From assembly GCA_026874595.1 (NCBI GenBank), contig CM049310.1, positions 36,161,558 through 36,225,557 of the forward strand: DNA of 64,000 nt. The letters run 5' to 3'. A program made the translations under genes and the position numbers. The notes under the pieces are model-generated. The model did no database searches. It was not told the origin of the DNA and worked only from the letters and a program-made list of their open reading frames with translations. Origin of the DNA: Sipunculus nudus. Taxonomy: Eukaryota > Annelida > Sipuncula > Golfingiida > Sipunculidae. Positions 11,638 through 21,059 of the stretch are shown here, one piece after another (within the stretch, counting starts at the first letter, position 1; each line of letters opens with the position of its first letter).

Positions 11638-12228
11638 ATGAACTCATTAAGAATGAACGTGAATGACTCCCCAGATGAATACGACCCAGAGAAACATGAA
11701 ATAGTGGGCAAACAAATGTTAGACGACATGGCGAAACTGGCCAAGGAGGCGGAAGAGCGATCATCGAAACTGGTCAAGGATACAGAACAGCGATCATCCG
11801 ATGATGAAGATGAGGGTATGGCTTTAAAAGAGTTCGCTACATACATCAAGGATCTGATTGCCGTAATATCTCAGATCCCTGGGTACATTCAAAACTTTGA
11901 GGCAAGGGATGGACAACAAGAACATAACGGCTTCGTAATAGATCGCGGATACGTAAAGACGTTCAAGAAGATGTATTCCATCGTCGGCGTAATGCGTCGC
12001 AGGTCATGCAGTGATATATTGTGGCTGGCCTTATGTCAATTGTCGGCGTACATGTTATGGGTCAGGACCCTTTACATACGTAGGAGCATGGTTCACTGTA
12101 AGTCGATACCATCTGAAATGATGTGGCACCATCACCATTGGGAGGAGTTCGCACAGGGGGTGTTAATATTAGGTTGGGCTTTATGGTTAGAGAAGAAGGC
12201 TGCAGCGGACGAAAATGGAAGAAAGTAA
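11638..12228 (+). CDS. Divergent first member of the acidic/helical tandem family, 196 residues
   Basis: This is a paralogue of the genes at 12616, 14816 and 16131. Shared landmarks are the acceptor context TATTGCAG|CAC (ending at 11594), an ETT-D/E-I/V-C start region, an acidic ESPDDE-like patch and a core with P-G-Y/H-I-x-x-F. In this copy the family start ATG has become ATA (an Ile codon before the conserved ETT), so translation probably begins at the next ATG, 11638. A further in-frame ATG at 11557 would lie in the intron if the acceptor is used. The basic, nuclear-localisation-like tail of its sisters is missing; the product ends soon after a hydrophobic Trp-rich helix. It could be expressed from the alternative start or be decaying. 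Confidence 0.65.
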   Translation: MNSLRMNVNDSPDEYDPEKHEIVGKQMLDDMAKLAKEAEERSSKLVKDTEQRSSDDEDEGMALKEFATYIKDLIAVISQIPGYIQNFEARDGQQEHNGFVIDRGYVKTFKKMYSIVGVMRRRSCSDILWLALCQLSAYMLWVRTLYIRRSMVHCKSIPSEMMWHHHHWEEFAQGVLILGWALWLEKKAAADENGRK

Positions 12229-12615
12229 CAGTGTTATGTTTACAAAAGGACTTATGGCTGAACGGACTTGTGGATAAACATGTAAATATGCCAATATATT
12301 TACCCATTGCAGATGTTTGGTTTTTGTAAGTGACAGTAGATAGTGTGATCAGTATATCGATCTTAATATCCCCGTATTCCCTCAATTAGAATACGTGATT
12401 GTCGTATCTTGTATTATTCAAGTTTTGTATTATCTCATCAGAATAAATGATTGTAAGTTGTATTAATGTCTTTTAGTTTTTTTCATGAATCACGTGATAT
12501 GGTTGTTTCACTGTGCTGAGAGTTTGAATGTTGGCATGCTAAGTTGGATGGTATTTTTCCTGCTACCCTTCCCTTAATGGCGTTTATGGATTATTACAGC
12601 ACACCCGATACGATA

Positions 12616-13485
12616 ATGGAAACGACAGAAGTTAGCGGAGAGATGAGCCCCCAAAAGATTAGCGCCCCGGACCCTCCAATGAATGGGCAGGCCAACCAGG
12701 ACAGTCTAATTATCGGCCAAACACAAGAGGAACAGAAAATTGACCCTCCAGGGGACGACCCAGCCAATCAGGACCCTCCAATGAGTTTCCGGCAGAAGCA
12801 CGAAATGTGGGTCAAAAAAGAAATGGAGGACCGCATACAAGAACTCAAGGATCTGGTAGACATTGCCGAAAAGCGAATCATAGAATCGCCTGATGATGAT
12901 GAAGAGTGTAGGGAAGAGTGTAGGGGTTTAAAGGACTTTGCTGATAAGACCAAAAATCTTATTGATGTAATATCAAAGTTCCCTGGACATATACAAAAGT
13001 TTGAGGCAGATGCCATGGTTGGACCAACAGATGGGAAACGCGTCGTGAAAGACGGTGCATACAAACTGACGTACAAGAGAATGAAAGCTATCATCGACGC
13101 AATGAGAAAAACGCCGTGCCCGGATCTGGTGTATGATGCATTCGGTATATTATCTTTTTACATAGAGGCGATCCTGATCCTTTACACAGACATGCAGGAC
13201 AGGCTGCGTGACTGCATACCCGAAGGGGAACTTCCTGTGGTACTAGTGGCACCGTGTTTTGTGCGGGAGTACCACAGTTGGAACTGGGAAAAACTCGAGC
13301 GATGTCAGTCATGGTTAGATCATGAGGTATCAGATGAGGTACAAGAGGCAATGGTTAAACAATCGAGAAAGAAAAAACGCCGCGTGACGTCTACCGTGCA
13401 GGATCAATCCAAAACCAAAACAGTTCAAACAGGTCGCGTCAACAAGAAACGCAAGAGGCGTGGCCGAAAAAATAACAAAAAGTAA
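12616..13485 (+). CDS. Acidic/helical tandem family member with basic tail, 289 residues
   Basis: Best intact member of the family with 16131-17000. The start is the METTEV ATG, about 20 nt after a conserved acceptor (ATTACAG|CACACCCG). Residues 1-75 are Pro/Asn/Asp-rich and probably disordered. An acidic patch (about 92-105) is followed by a helical core, with a conserved PGHIQKFE segment and CPDLVYDAF. The C-terminus (about 255-289) is a strongly basic tail with KKKRR and KKRKRRGRK, good nuclear-localisation or nucleic-acid-binding candidates. AATAAATG at about 12441 just upstream is probably the poly(A) signal of the previous gene. A nuclear role is inferred from the tail; enzymatic motifs are absent. 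Confidence 0.8.
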   Translation: METTEVSGEMSPQKISAPDPPMNGQANQDSLIIGQTQEEQKIDPPGDDPANQDPPMSFRQKHEMWVKKEMEDRIQELKDLVDIAEKRIIESPDDDEECREECRGLKDFADKTKNLIDVISKFPGHIQKFEADAMVGPTDGKRVVKDGAYKLTYKRMKAIIDAMRKTPCPDLVYDAFGILSFYIEAILILYTDMQDRLRDCIPEGELPVVLVAPCFVREYHSWNWEKLERCQSWLDHEVSDEVQEAMVKQSRKKKRRVTSTVQDQSKTKTVQTGRVNKKRKRRGRKNNKK

Positions 13486-13625
13486 ACAAAAGAAAAACTT
13501 TCATCAACAAAGACATATTTCAACAAAGACATGTACAAATATTTCCTTTGCTCTCGTGATTTTGTTGTATACATTGACATTATCAGTAAATGGTATCGTA
13601 TCTGTTTGCAGCTTGTGTTGGCACG

Positions 13626-14189
13626 ATGACGGACATACAGGATATATTTGATAGACGGGTCTGCCGACAGTTGAGACGGCTGGCGGATATCTACGAAAGA
13701 CGTGCCAAAAGGTCTACATCAGCTATACATAAGATGTACATGTTTGATTGCCGCCGGGTTGCATTAATGTTAGAGGTGTACGTGCGTATCTTCGACACGA
13801 CAGGACTTCACGGCCTCCCTGATTTGTACCTCAGCGATAGATGCTGGTTTAAGGCCACATATCACACGCTGTTTAATTATATTTCTGGAAGACTGTACAA
13901 GCAAGACGCACGTTGCGATGGCTTCGTGGTCGCTGCATTGCTGTTATTGCATCGGTACTTTACCCGTGTACAGCAGAAATACAATTGTTTAATAAAGGAG
14001 CTGCAACACAATCGGAATACTCAAAGAGATCTGCAGAAAATATTGTATAAGTGCAACATGCTGCGTAAATGTAAGGATGGTTTATGGTGTGAGATACAGA
14101 AACGTCGAGGTCGAGATGCCGCTGCTCGTGCAAGGAAACAAAGTATGCGTGATCGTAAACGACAGAACTCAGTGTGTGGTCTGATGTGA
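13626..14189 (+). CDS. Basic, all-helical protein, 187 residues
   Basis: Not recognised. The ATG at 13626 follows the acceptor CTGTTTGCAG (ending 13611) by 14 nt, so the in-frame ATG at 13590 is likely intronic. The product is Arg/Lys/Tyr-rich, with five or so amphipathic helices, a late helix ending in RYFTRVQQKYN, and a basic C-terminal run (RRGRDAAARARK). It interrupts the acidic family array, lying between its second and third members. The helix pattern resembles 10992-11465 and the 28-31 kb family, which suggests a common helical-bundle ancestor. No motif indicates activity. Confidence 0.75.
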   Translation: MTDIQDIFDRRVCRQLRRLADIYERRAKRSTSAIHKMYMFDCRRVALMLEVYVRIFDTTGLHGLPDLYLSDRCWFKATYHTLFNYISGRLYKQDARCDGFVVAALLLLHRYFTRVQQKYNCLIKELQHNRNTQRDLQKILYKCNMLRKCKDGLWCEIQKRRGRDAAARARKQSMRDRKRQNSVCGLM

Positions 14190-14815
14190 ATATGTAGCCA
14201 ACTTTTTCACACCAAGACTGCCCGATGCATAAATACCTTTGTACAGAACTGTTTTGTAATGTAATTCTTTCTTTTTTTGTCCATATTTACTGCTACGTAC
14301 CTGTAATCCAAGAGTCTGCTACAGTTTTGTTTACATATAATATTTTGCTTACATATATTTTGTTGTATTTTCAACATATTTCGTACAGTTACATGTGTGT
14401 ACCTGATGTAAATATTTTAACAATATGTGCCTCATAGAAGTAGGTTTGATGTATAATGTAAGCGTTAGGTTGTTTGATATTCATATAACCACCAAAAAAA
14501 TGTAACATATAATTTTGTGATGTATTTGATTTCTGGTGTATGTTTTGTTAGGTGATGATGAGACTGTTTGTTAATTTTTATAACCATCGGCATAAACATT
14601 CTTTGTAACATTTAGTCGGAATAAATGATGTAACTTTCATTTCCGTCTCCGTTTTAATGTATCGCAGGCAAGCATCGGAGATTTGCCAGCGAAACAGGGG
14701 TATGGATGTTTCACTGTACAGAGAGTTTGAATGTTGGCGTGCTAGCTTGGATTGTCATTTTCCTGATACCCTGCCCTTAATGCGTTTTGTGTATATTGCA
14801 GCACGCCCGTTACAA
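14190..14815. other. 3' UTR and upstream region of the tandem family
   Basis: It contains GGAATAAATGATGTAAC at about 14620, repeated almost exactly at about 15933 and 17369 before the following genes. This is probably the poly(A) signal of the preceding gene, fused to the leader region of the next. A frame open from 14657 runs into the next gene, but the same stretch carries a stop in the sister copy (after 15970). The start used there is METTEV, so I treat 14657-14815 as leader or intron. Confidence 0.6.
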
Positions 14816-15622
14816 ATGGAAACGACAGAAGTGTGCGACCAAACAATGACTGACATGGTGGACGCCCCGAGCCATCAAACGGACGACCCTGACAACCAAG
14901 AATGTTCACTCAACTACCAAGGAAAAGCCAACACCCCAGATTCCGACATATCGGATGACTCGTCGTCATCCGATGACTCGTCGGATGAAGAAACCCGAAA
15001 TCTGTGGGGACAGATTATCGAAACGTCAGCCAGAAGAGCGTTAAAGGACAACACTGAGGCGCTACTACAACTGGCCAATGGTGCGGACAAACGTGTACAA
15101 GAATCACCCGATGAAGAAGGAGAGTGCCAGGTTTTGATGGATTTCTCATTAAAGATGAGGTTGTTGGTTGATATCATGTCGCGGTACCCAGGGTACATCA
15201 AACAATTCGAGGAAGAATCCTGTCATGGACGAAACGAAAGTGAAGTATCCGTGAACGATAGAGAATACTGGGGTACGTTTAAGCAGATGTCTGAAACCGT
15301 AGACGAACTGACAAAAATGCCGTGCCAAGACCTGGTGTACCCAGCTCTATTGAAACTTTCTGGGTACATGTATTGGGTGGAGACCCTTTATAATTATATG
15401 ATTGACACACTGGAACGTACGACCAAAAGGATACCATATTATGTGGTGCATGACCACAGCATAATCTGGGACAGGCTCGCGTGTTATTTGAAATGGTTAA
15501 ATAATGAGGCCATATGTGTCTCAAAAGAAAAAGCGGAAAAAATAGCGAAAAAACGCCGCGTGACTTCTACCGTGAAGGATCAACCTGAAACCAAAACAGT
15601 TAAAACAGGTCGCGTCAACTAG
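14816..15622 (+). CDS. Acidic/helical tandem family member lacking the basic tail, 268 residues
   Basis: Very close to 16131-17000. It starts at METTEVCDQ, about 19 nt after the acceptor GTATATTGCAG. A serine/aspartate-rich acidic stretch (about residues 42-62, SDDSSSSDDSSDEE) looks like a casein-kinase-2-type phospho-acidic region, followed by the helical core with PGYIKQFEEES. The frame ends in GRVN and a stop, whereas the sister copies read on into a KKRK-rich tail. This member therefore keeps only the KKRR motif at about 248 and loses the last 20 or so basic residues. Its activity or location could differ, or it could act as a competitor; this is inference. Confidence 0.8.
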   Translation: METTEVCDQTMTDMVDAPSHQTDDPDNQECSLNYQGKANTPDSDISDDSSSSDDSSDEETRNLWGQIIETSARRALKDNTEALLQLANGADKRVQESPDEEGECQVLMDFSLKMRLLVDIMSRYPGYIKQFEEESCHGRNESEVSVNDREYWGTFKQMSETVDELTKMPCQDLVYPALLKLSGYMYWVETLYNYMIDTLERTTKRIPYYVVHDHSIIWDRLACYLKWLNNEAICVSKEKAEKIAKKRRVTSTVKDQPETKTVKTGRVN

Positions 15623-16130
15623 ACCCTTGTGAACGGCGGTACACGCTGTGTGGTGTACAGGATATATATGTGGCATCTTTGACCAAGAGGACTTTTGTTA
15701 TATAATCGCATTTTAATATCCAATTTTTTTATGCCACGTACGTGTAATCAAGGTACATGTTATGGTTTTTGTTAACTGAGATTGTGTGTGTTATTTTTAT
15801 CATCTCACGTAATATGTATTTTGTTTAATGTGTACCTACTGTAAATATTTTGTCCGTGTATGCCTTACATATATCGGTTTCATAGTTTATGAGACAGTTT
15901 TTGATATATATTGTTTGTAACAGTTTAGTTCGGAATAAATGATGTAACTTTCACTACCGTCTCCGTTTTCATGTGTCGCATGTAGGAATCGGAGTTTTGC
16001 CGGCGAAACTGTGGTATGAATGTTTCACTGTGCAGAAAGTTTGAATGTTGGCGTGCTAGCTTGGATTGTCATTTTCCTGATACCCTGCCCTTAATGCGTT
16101 TGTGTATATTGCAGCACGCCCGTTACGAAA

Positions 16131-17000
16131 ATGGAAACGACAGAAGTGTGCGACCAAACAATGACTGACATGGTGGACGCCCCGCGCCATCAAACGGACG
16201 ACCCAGACCACCAAGACTGTTCACTCAACTACCAAGTAAAAGCCAACACCCCAGATTCCGACATATCGGATGACTCATGGGATGACTCGTCGGATGACTC
16301 ATCTGATGAAGAAACCCGAAACAAGTACCGACTGATGCACGAAACGTCAGCTAGAGAAGCGTTAAAGAAAAACACTGAGGCGCTCCTAAAACTGGCCAAT
16401 GATGCGGAAAAACGTGTACAAGAATCACCCGATGAAGAAGGAGAGTGCCAGGTTTTGAAAGATTTCTCATTAAAGACGAGGCTGTTGGTTGATATCATGT
16501 CGCGGTATCCAGGGTACATCAAACAATTCGAGGAAGAATCCTGGGATGAACGAAACGAAAGAGACGTTTTTGTGCACGATAGGGAATACTGGAATACGTA
16601 TATGCAGATGTATGAAACCGTCGACGAACTGACAGACATGCCGTGCCAGGATCTGGTGTACCCAGCTCTATGTAAACTGTCAGGGTACATGGATTGGGTG
16701 GAGACCCTTTATATTGATATGATTGACACACTGGATAATACGACCAAATGGGTACCATATGAAGCTCTGCAGGACCACCGCTTGAACTGGGACAGGCTCG
16801 CGGATTATTTGAAATGGTTAAATGATGAGGCCATATGTATCGCAGAAGAAAAAGCGGAAAAAATAGCGAGGAAGAAAAAACGCCGCGTGACTTCTACTGC
16901 GCAGGATCAACCTAAAACCACAACAGTTAAAACAGGTCGCGTCATCAAGAAACGCAAGATGCGTGGCAAAAAAAGGAACAAAAAAAGGAACACAAAGTAA
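16131..17000 (+). CDS. Acidic/helical tandem family member with basic tail, 289 residues
   Basis: Start METTEVCDQTM at 16131, after the conserved acceptor TATTGCAG|CACGCCCG. Upstream frames are closed by a stop, which fixes METTEV as the family start. Layout: disordered acidic N-terminus with SDDS/SSDE repeats (about 40-63), ESPDEEGECQ (about 98-107), helical core with PGYIKQFEEES and CQDLVYPAL, then KKKRR (about 247) and a final KKRKMRGKKRNKKR tail. It is about 85 percent identical to 14816-15622 by eye. The acidic head plus basic tail suggests a nuclear regulator or chromatin-binding protein. No enzyme motif is seen. Confidence 0.82.
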   Translation: METTEVCDQTMTDMVDAPRHQTDDPDHQDCSLNYQVKANTPDSDISDDSWDDSSDDSSDEETRNKYRLMHETSAREALKKNTEALLKLANDAEKRVQESPDEEGECQVLKDFSLKTRLLVDIMSRYPGYIKQFEEESWDERNERDVFVHDREYWNTYMQMYETVDELTDMPCQDLVYPALCKLSGYMDWVETLYIDMIDTLDNTTKWVPYEALQDHRLNWDRLADYLKWLNDEAICIAEEKAEKIARKKKRRVTSTAQDQPKTTTVKTGRVIKKRKMRGKKRNKKRNTK

Positions 17001-17570
17001 AGAAAATCATTTCAACCAAGAAATGTACATTTTTTGCCCCTGTGAAGGGCGGTACACACTGTGTGGTGTACAGGATATATGTGGTATCTTTGACCAAGAG
17101 AACTTTTGTTATATGATCGCATTTTAATACCCATTTGTTAATACCACGTACGTACAATCAAGGTACATGTTATGGTTTAGTTAACTTGTCTTATTTTTAT
17201 CATAGATCGCACTTGATATGTATTTTGTTTAATGTGTACCTACTGTAAATATTTTGTCCGTGTATGCCTTACATATATCGGTTTCATAGTTTATAAGACA
17301 GTTTTTGATATATATTGTTTGTAACAGTTTGGATGATAGCGCAGTAGATATTCTTGTACCAGTTAGTTCGGAATAAATGATGTAACTTTCACTACCGTCT
17401 CCTTTTTCATGTATCGCATGCAAGAATCGGAGTTTTGCCGGCGAAACTGCGGTATGGATGTGCCTGTACGCAGGGTTTGAAATGTTGGCGTGCAAGGTCT
17501 GATGGTCATTTTTACATGATACCCTGTCTGTAATTTCTCTATCTCTATCTCTCTCTCTGTTCTGTCACAG
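17001..17570. other. Repeat-derived 3' UTR and leader, ending in a strong splice acceptor
   Basis: This stretch parallels 15623-16130. AATAAATG lies at about 17371. A long pyrimidine tract (CTCTATCTCTATCTCTCTCTC) leads into GTTCTGTCACAG ending at 17570, directly against the ATG of the next gene. No gene is seen here. Confidence 0.65.
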
Positions 17571-18422
17571 ATGGCCCATATCCGGTCTGAGGTGTATGCG
17601 AACAACGAAGCTGTAATGAGGTACATGGGACGTCAGATACCCACACTGGCTCAGAAAATCCACACGAAGGTGACATCCCCCCTTTGGAATATAATGTTGC
17701 AGCTCGGTTTCCTTGATCGTACGATGTTTGAAAACATCATGCAAGAAAAACGTGCCAAAGTACGCGGCGTCATGCTGCTTAGTCATCTGGCAGGGCGGTT
17801 CCCTTTAGAAAAAATAGACGAGGCCATGAAGCTATTTTGCAAAACCGGTGAATCGCAGGTGTATTATTTTTTTTGGAACGTGGTCATGCGACACGCCATA
17901 CAGAGCCTGCCGCGGGCCCCGACTGCGGATCATAAGATGAATAAAACAGTACAAGATCCTGCTTACAGTAAAAAACTGTCTCGGCTGGAGGCATTCTTTC
18001 ATTCCCGACGGTACACATGTCCAAGAGCATCCACAGGCGGCGAGAAAGACCTTGGTGTCCTCATGGCTGTATATATACGTCCCCTGTTTATCCGGGATGA
18101 CATCCTGTGCATGGACGAGTCCTGTGTCGTTACGCGTTTGTGCGTAGACTTGCATATAATGAACCAGTTTCAAAGGGATAAACTGTTTCTCATCACCGGA
18201 TTAGCGTTTAAAAGGCGCTTGACTTTTTTGACTTACCTTGAAAAACTTCCGCTGTGGTACTGGAACAAACTGGCGGTTATCTTTCGCGAGGCAGGATACG
18301 GACAGATAGGTGGAACAATCGAACGTGGTCTCAGTTTGTCAGGCGTGCAGGTCTTGTTTCCCGATTACATCACATTCCTGCAGAGTAACCGGAAAAAAAA
18401 TAACCCGTACGTTGTTATCTGA
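17571..18422 (+). CDS. Tandem CARD-like (death-fold) protein, 283 residues
   Basis: The ATG directly abuts a textbook splice acceptor. Residues 11-100 follow the caspase-recruitment-domain pattern: a first helix NNEAVMRYMGRQIPTLAQ, a GFLD turn with an FENIM helix, a basic KRAKVRGVMLLSHLAGR helix where CARDs have the R-x-K-A-x-x-L-L-D-L-L-x-R segment, then IDEAMKLFCKTGESQV, resembling the F-x-x-L-x-E-T-G-Q end. Residues 165-250 repeat the pattern more weakly (NQFQRDKLFLITGLAFKRR, WNKLAVIFREAGYGQI). If right, it has two CARDs, like RIG-I-type receptors or RAIDD/NOD adaptors, and could block or mimic host apoptosis or innate signalling. This is pattern recognition only; an unrelated helical protein is the alternative. 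Confidence 0.6.
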   Translation: MAHIRSEVYANNEAVMRYMGRQIPTLAQKIHTKVTSPLWNIMLQLGFLDRTMFENIMQEKRAKVRGVMLLSHLAGRFPLEKIDEAMKLFCKTGESQVYYFFWNVVMRHAIQSLPRAPTADHKMNKTVQDPAYSKKLSRLEAFFHSRRYTCPRASTGGEKDLGVLMAVYIRPLFIRDDILCMDESCVVTRLCVDLHIMNQFQRDKLFLITGLAFKRRLTFLTYLEKLPLWYWNKLAVIFREAGYGQIGGTIERGLSLSGVQVLFPDYITFLQSNRKKNNPYVVI

Positions 18423-18891
18423 ACAATCGTGACCTTATATGCACATGTGAATAAACCTCTGCTTGGAATGTGGGAAATGTTCATATAAACATTCGTAATT
18501 GGTTGTTATGATACGTTTCTGCTTGGTGGCGATAACAGAACATTCATGACCATATATGCACATGTGATTAAACCACTGCTTGGTATGTAATAACCTGAAA
18601 TAAACGTTTATGGTACATGTTACATATTGTCATCCTCGTCTACACGTATACGTGTTAATGAATGTGTGAGACGGTTGTCCTCGTGTCACAAAATATGGAT
18701 TCTGCCACTACCATCACCTCCCCCTCCCTCCCCCCTTTTGCCCCCTTCCGTTATAACAATCTTGCATTCACCGACTGGTCGCCCGCCTCATATCACACAA
18801 ACTTTCTCACTGCAATGATGATGATAAATACGATGAAGCGACGTGACGATGTGAACGTGTATCTATTTGTACTGATGATAGATACTTGTGT
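18423..18891. other. Intergenic region with a roughly 45-bp direct repeat
   Basis: TATATGCACATGTGAATAAAC followed by CTGCTTGG appears at about 18436 and again, slightly changed (TATATGCACATGTGATTAAAC), at about 18550. The first copy carries AATAAA, a good poly(A) signal for the CARD-like gene. A C/T-rich run lies at 18715-18750. No gene is supported. Confidence 0.6.
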
Positions 18892-19440
18892 ATGGGGCTG
18901 TGTGACGGACTCCTGTACATGGACGAAGGAACCATGGATGCATGTGTCACAAAAGGTCCAGGTCAAAGTAGCAACGATGTATACTGTGATAAATGCAAGT
19001 GCTTGCTTCACGTGACATGCGATTGTGACAGTGATTGTAAAGGCGTGGATGGCCACTGCTGTGACTGTTCATTGGAAACAACATATGACATGAGTGAACG
19101 TTTTGAAGACGCTTTCTCGTGTGAACGTTCTGTTCAGCTATATGACGAACTGGACAAACAGGATGCAATAGCTCCCCTTATGGAGAAGTACCTGCCTGTA
19201 AATTGCGGCAACGATGTGGAGACATTTCATGATTTCGCAGATTTCGTGTCAAATGCGCCAATGGCGCGATGGCATTTGATGGAGTCGCTGATGGCGGAAT
19301 TGCAGATAATATTGCCAGATGTGGATTTTACACCGTGGTCAAAGGTCAAACATCGGGTCACATGTTTGTTCACAGACTGGAGGTCAGAGTTGGACATTGA
19401 GCGCCCCTTTTACAAGGGAGGGGTGTATCCGTTGTTATAA
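18892..19440 (+). CDS. PHD-finger-like protein, 182 residues
   Basis: The ATG at 18892 is the first in the frame. Residues 18-59 fit the plant-homeodomain zinc pattern: C18-x2-K21, C32-x2-C35, H40-x2-C43, C56-x2-C59, with a hydrophobic pair before the His. The second ligand is Lys instead of Cys, so the first zinc site would need another residue or be lost; C4, C37, C45, C49 and C57 are additional cysteines. Residues 65-182 are helical and acidic, with ELDKQDAIAPLMEKYLP and a Trp-rich end. PHD fingers read histone H3 tails, so binding to host chromatin is plausible. A RING-like or simple Cys-rich fold remains possible. Confidence 0.65.
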   Translation: MGLCDGLLYMDEGTMDACVTKGPGQSSNDVYCDKCKCLLHVTCDCDSDCKGVDGHCCDCSLETTYDMSERFEDAFSCERSVQLYDELDKQDAIAPLMEKYLPVNCGNDVETFHDFADFVSNAPMARWHLMESLMAELQIILPDVDFTPWSKVKHRVTCLFTDWRSELDIERPFYKGGVYPLL

Positions 19441-19798
19441 ACGGCACCTGGTTTGCGGGAGAAAGATGAATATGTCGATCCGTTTTTTTTTTTTTTTTTG
19501 GCTTGGGGAATACACAGCTTACATCAGGCAAAGTTCAAATAAACAGACATGAATGTGCAGGTGTGTTTGTTGTTTATGATTATGATTGTTACATAACAAC
19601 TCCTTCTCTCGGCGTCTTCCGTTTCACACTTGCCCCCCCCCCCCTTTCCCCTCTCCCCCCGTCTTCCCAAATCCGGAACATTGTCGCTGTAAGAAATGTG
19701 CGCAGTTGATTGTTATTTTAACATAAACATTTATAACCTTCTGGTTTCGTCAGCCAGCCGTATGTACATGTTACGTCATGTGTGAGCACATTGATGTG
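19441..19798. other. Intergenic region with a 12-C tract
   Basis: T-run at 19483-19498, AATAAA at 19540, and a 12-C tract at 19633-19644. No gene seen before the tRNA. Confidence 0.6.
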
Positions 19799-19871
19799 GG
19801 TGTTGTGGCTCAATGGATAGAGCACTGGTTTCCGAAGCCAGGGGTTGTGGGTTCGAATCCCGCCAGCACCT
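19799..19871 (+). tRNA. tRNA-Arg (anticodon CCG)
   Basis: A complete cloverleaf can be drawn. The acceptor stem GGTGTTG pairs with CAGCACC (one G-T). The D-arm is GCTC/GAGC with an AATGGATA loop. The anticodon stem CTGGT/GCCAG carries loop TTCCGAA (anticodon CCG, reading CGG). The T-arm GTGGG/CCCGC has loop TTCGAAT. There is no intron and no encoded CCA. T33 and the internal promoter boxes are intact, so RNA polymerase III expression is likely. It sits between viral-type genes, about 360 bp after the PHD-like gene. Confidence 0.93.
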
Positions 19872-20750
19872 TCATGATACATTTTTCTCCATCTGTTTGT
19901 CATCTATACAATTTTCTTTGTGTAAGTTTTGTCTATCACGTCAGTTGTTCGTGTTCATAACAGACAATCCACTCGGCATTACTTATTTGTTGCGTTATAT
20001 CTACTTTGCGTGTCGTGTCTGTTTATATAGCACAGTCACCGCCAGATGGCAGTATATGCACCCTTGCCGATGTTTTTATTTTTTGTTTTAAAACCATATG
20101 TTGGATGTATGTCTTTCACGTATGTTGGATGTCTGTCTTTAGCGTATGTTGGATGTCTGTCTTCCTCGTGTTACATTTTTTTTTTCAAAGGGAAAGTGTC
20201 GTTCAATGTCTGATATTAAGGCCGGGTACGTTTTCATATTTCCTGAGGCTATGTGGATTTAACAACGTACACTGTACACCAGCTTACAAAACCACACATT
20301 TACATATAAGCACACACGTATATATCTGCACAAAGGATTGGTAATCTTCTAATATTTCTTCAGGTGATGAGGGCGATCGTAAAACATATCCCAACACACC
20401 GCAAGCAAAGCACATTTTACACATAAACGCACACACATACATCTGCATACACACGGAAACATGAAATGAATAATGAGACATGTTGTCAGGTATACATAAA
20501 TATATTCCGTTCACTTAAACAATTTACATTTATACAGGTTTACATATATCAGATATATTTCATATCATCGATAAACATACATGGCAAGCGTGCAAATGTC
20601 ATAAAGGTCATATGTAGTCACAGCGAATTGTCCCACAATATACAGAAGCGTGACAGACGACAGCGAATTGTTCCACAATATATATATAATAAATATATAT
20701 ATATGTACCTTTTCGATAAAATGTTGTTTGTACAACGTGCGTGGAAATGG
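19872..20750. other. Intergenic region after the tRNA
   Basis: No supportable gene. It contains a 24-bp triple repeat at 20097-20168 and two similar stretches (about 20280-20330 and 20400-20450) of ACATATAAGCACACAC type sequence. Confidence 0.55.
20097..20168. repeat. Three copies of a 24-bp unit
   Basis: Units start at 20097, 20121 and 20145, each TATGTTGGATGT followed by a variable dozen bases. The unit length is a multiple of three but no real gene covers it. Confidence 0.85.
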
Positions 20751-21059
20751 TCACGGGTACAGGTTTATAAGAAAACCTAACAACTCTGCAGGCTTCCAGC
20801 GCAGCTTTGGATGAATTTTCCGTTGCATATCAGATGTGAACATGAACTGTCGCTCGGATGTATGATTGTGTTTTTTTGTACCGGGTGCCCGTACACGCTC
20901 CAGACTCACTCTCAGGCATTTGTCAATCCGGCAAGGTGACTGTATACGCTCCAGTCTCACTTTAAGGCATTTATCAATTCGGCCGTCTAACCGAATGCAT
21001 ACTTTCAGCCCCTCTCTTCGCGTTGACATGTAGCATCTGCATATCGCTTTTGGGTTCAT
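20751..21059 (-). CDS. Small basic protein with an internal duplicated segment, 102 residues
   Basis: Not recognised. The ATG at 21059 directly abuts the splice acceptor TTATGTTCCAG on the minus strand, the same arrangement as the CARD-like gene; this is the main reason to believe it. The middle of the protein repeats RIDKCLKVRLERI and RIDKCLRVSLERV 18 residues apart, reflecting a 54-bp DNA repeat at about 20885-20985. It is basic and Cys-containing, with no catalytic motif. It lies downstream of the RING gene on the same strand. A chance ORF over a repeat is the alternative. Confidence 0.45.
   Translation of the reverse strand: MNPKAICRCYMSTRREGLKVCIRLDGRIDKCLKVRLERIQSPCRIDKCLRVSLERVRAPGTKKHNHTSERQFMFTSDMQRKIHPKLRWKPAELLGFLINLYP

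Larger units (their letters stand above)
14622..17400 (+). repeat. Tandem duplication units of about 1.31 and 1.44 kb carrying whole genes
   Basis: The junction sequence GGAATAAATGATGTAAC, followed by CTTTC-CTACCGTCTCC, recurs at about 14620, 15933 and 17369. Each unit holds a gene plus its 3' and 5' flanks. The third junction leads into the CARD-like gene at 17571, whose leader is therefore derived from the family promoter region. Flanks are more than 80 percent alike by eye, so the duplication is fairly recent. Confidence 0.8.

Noticed and set aside
14657-14815. N-terminal extension of the third acidic family member
   Set aside because: The sister copy has a stop in the matching stretch, and a splice acceptor precedes the conserved METTEV start.
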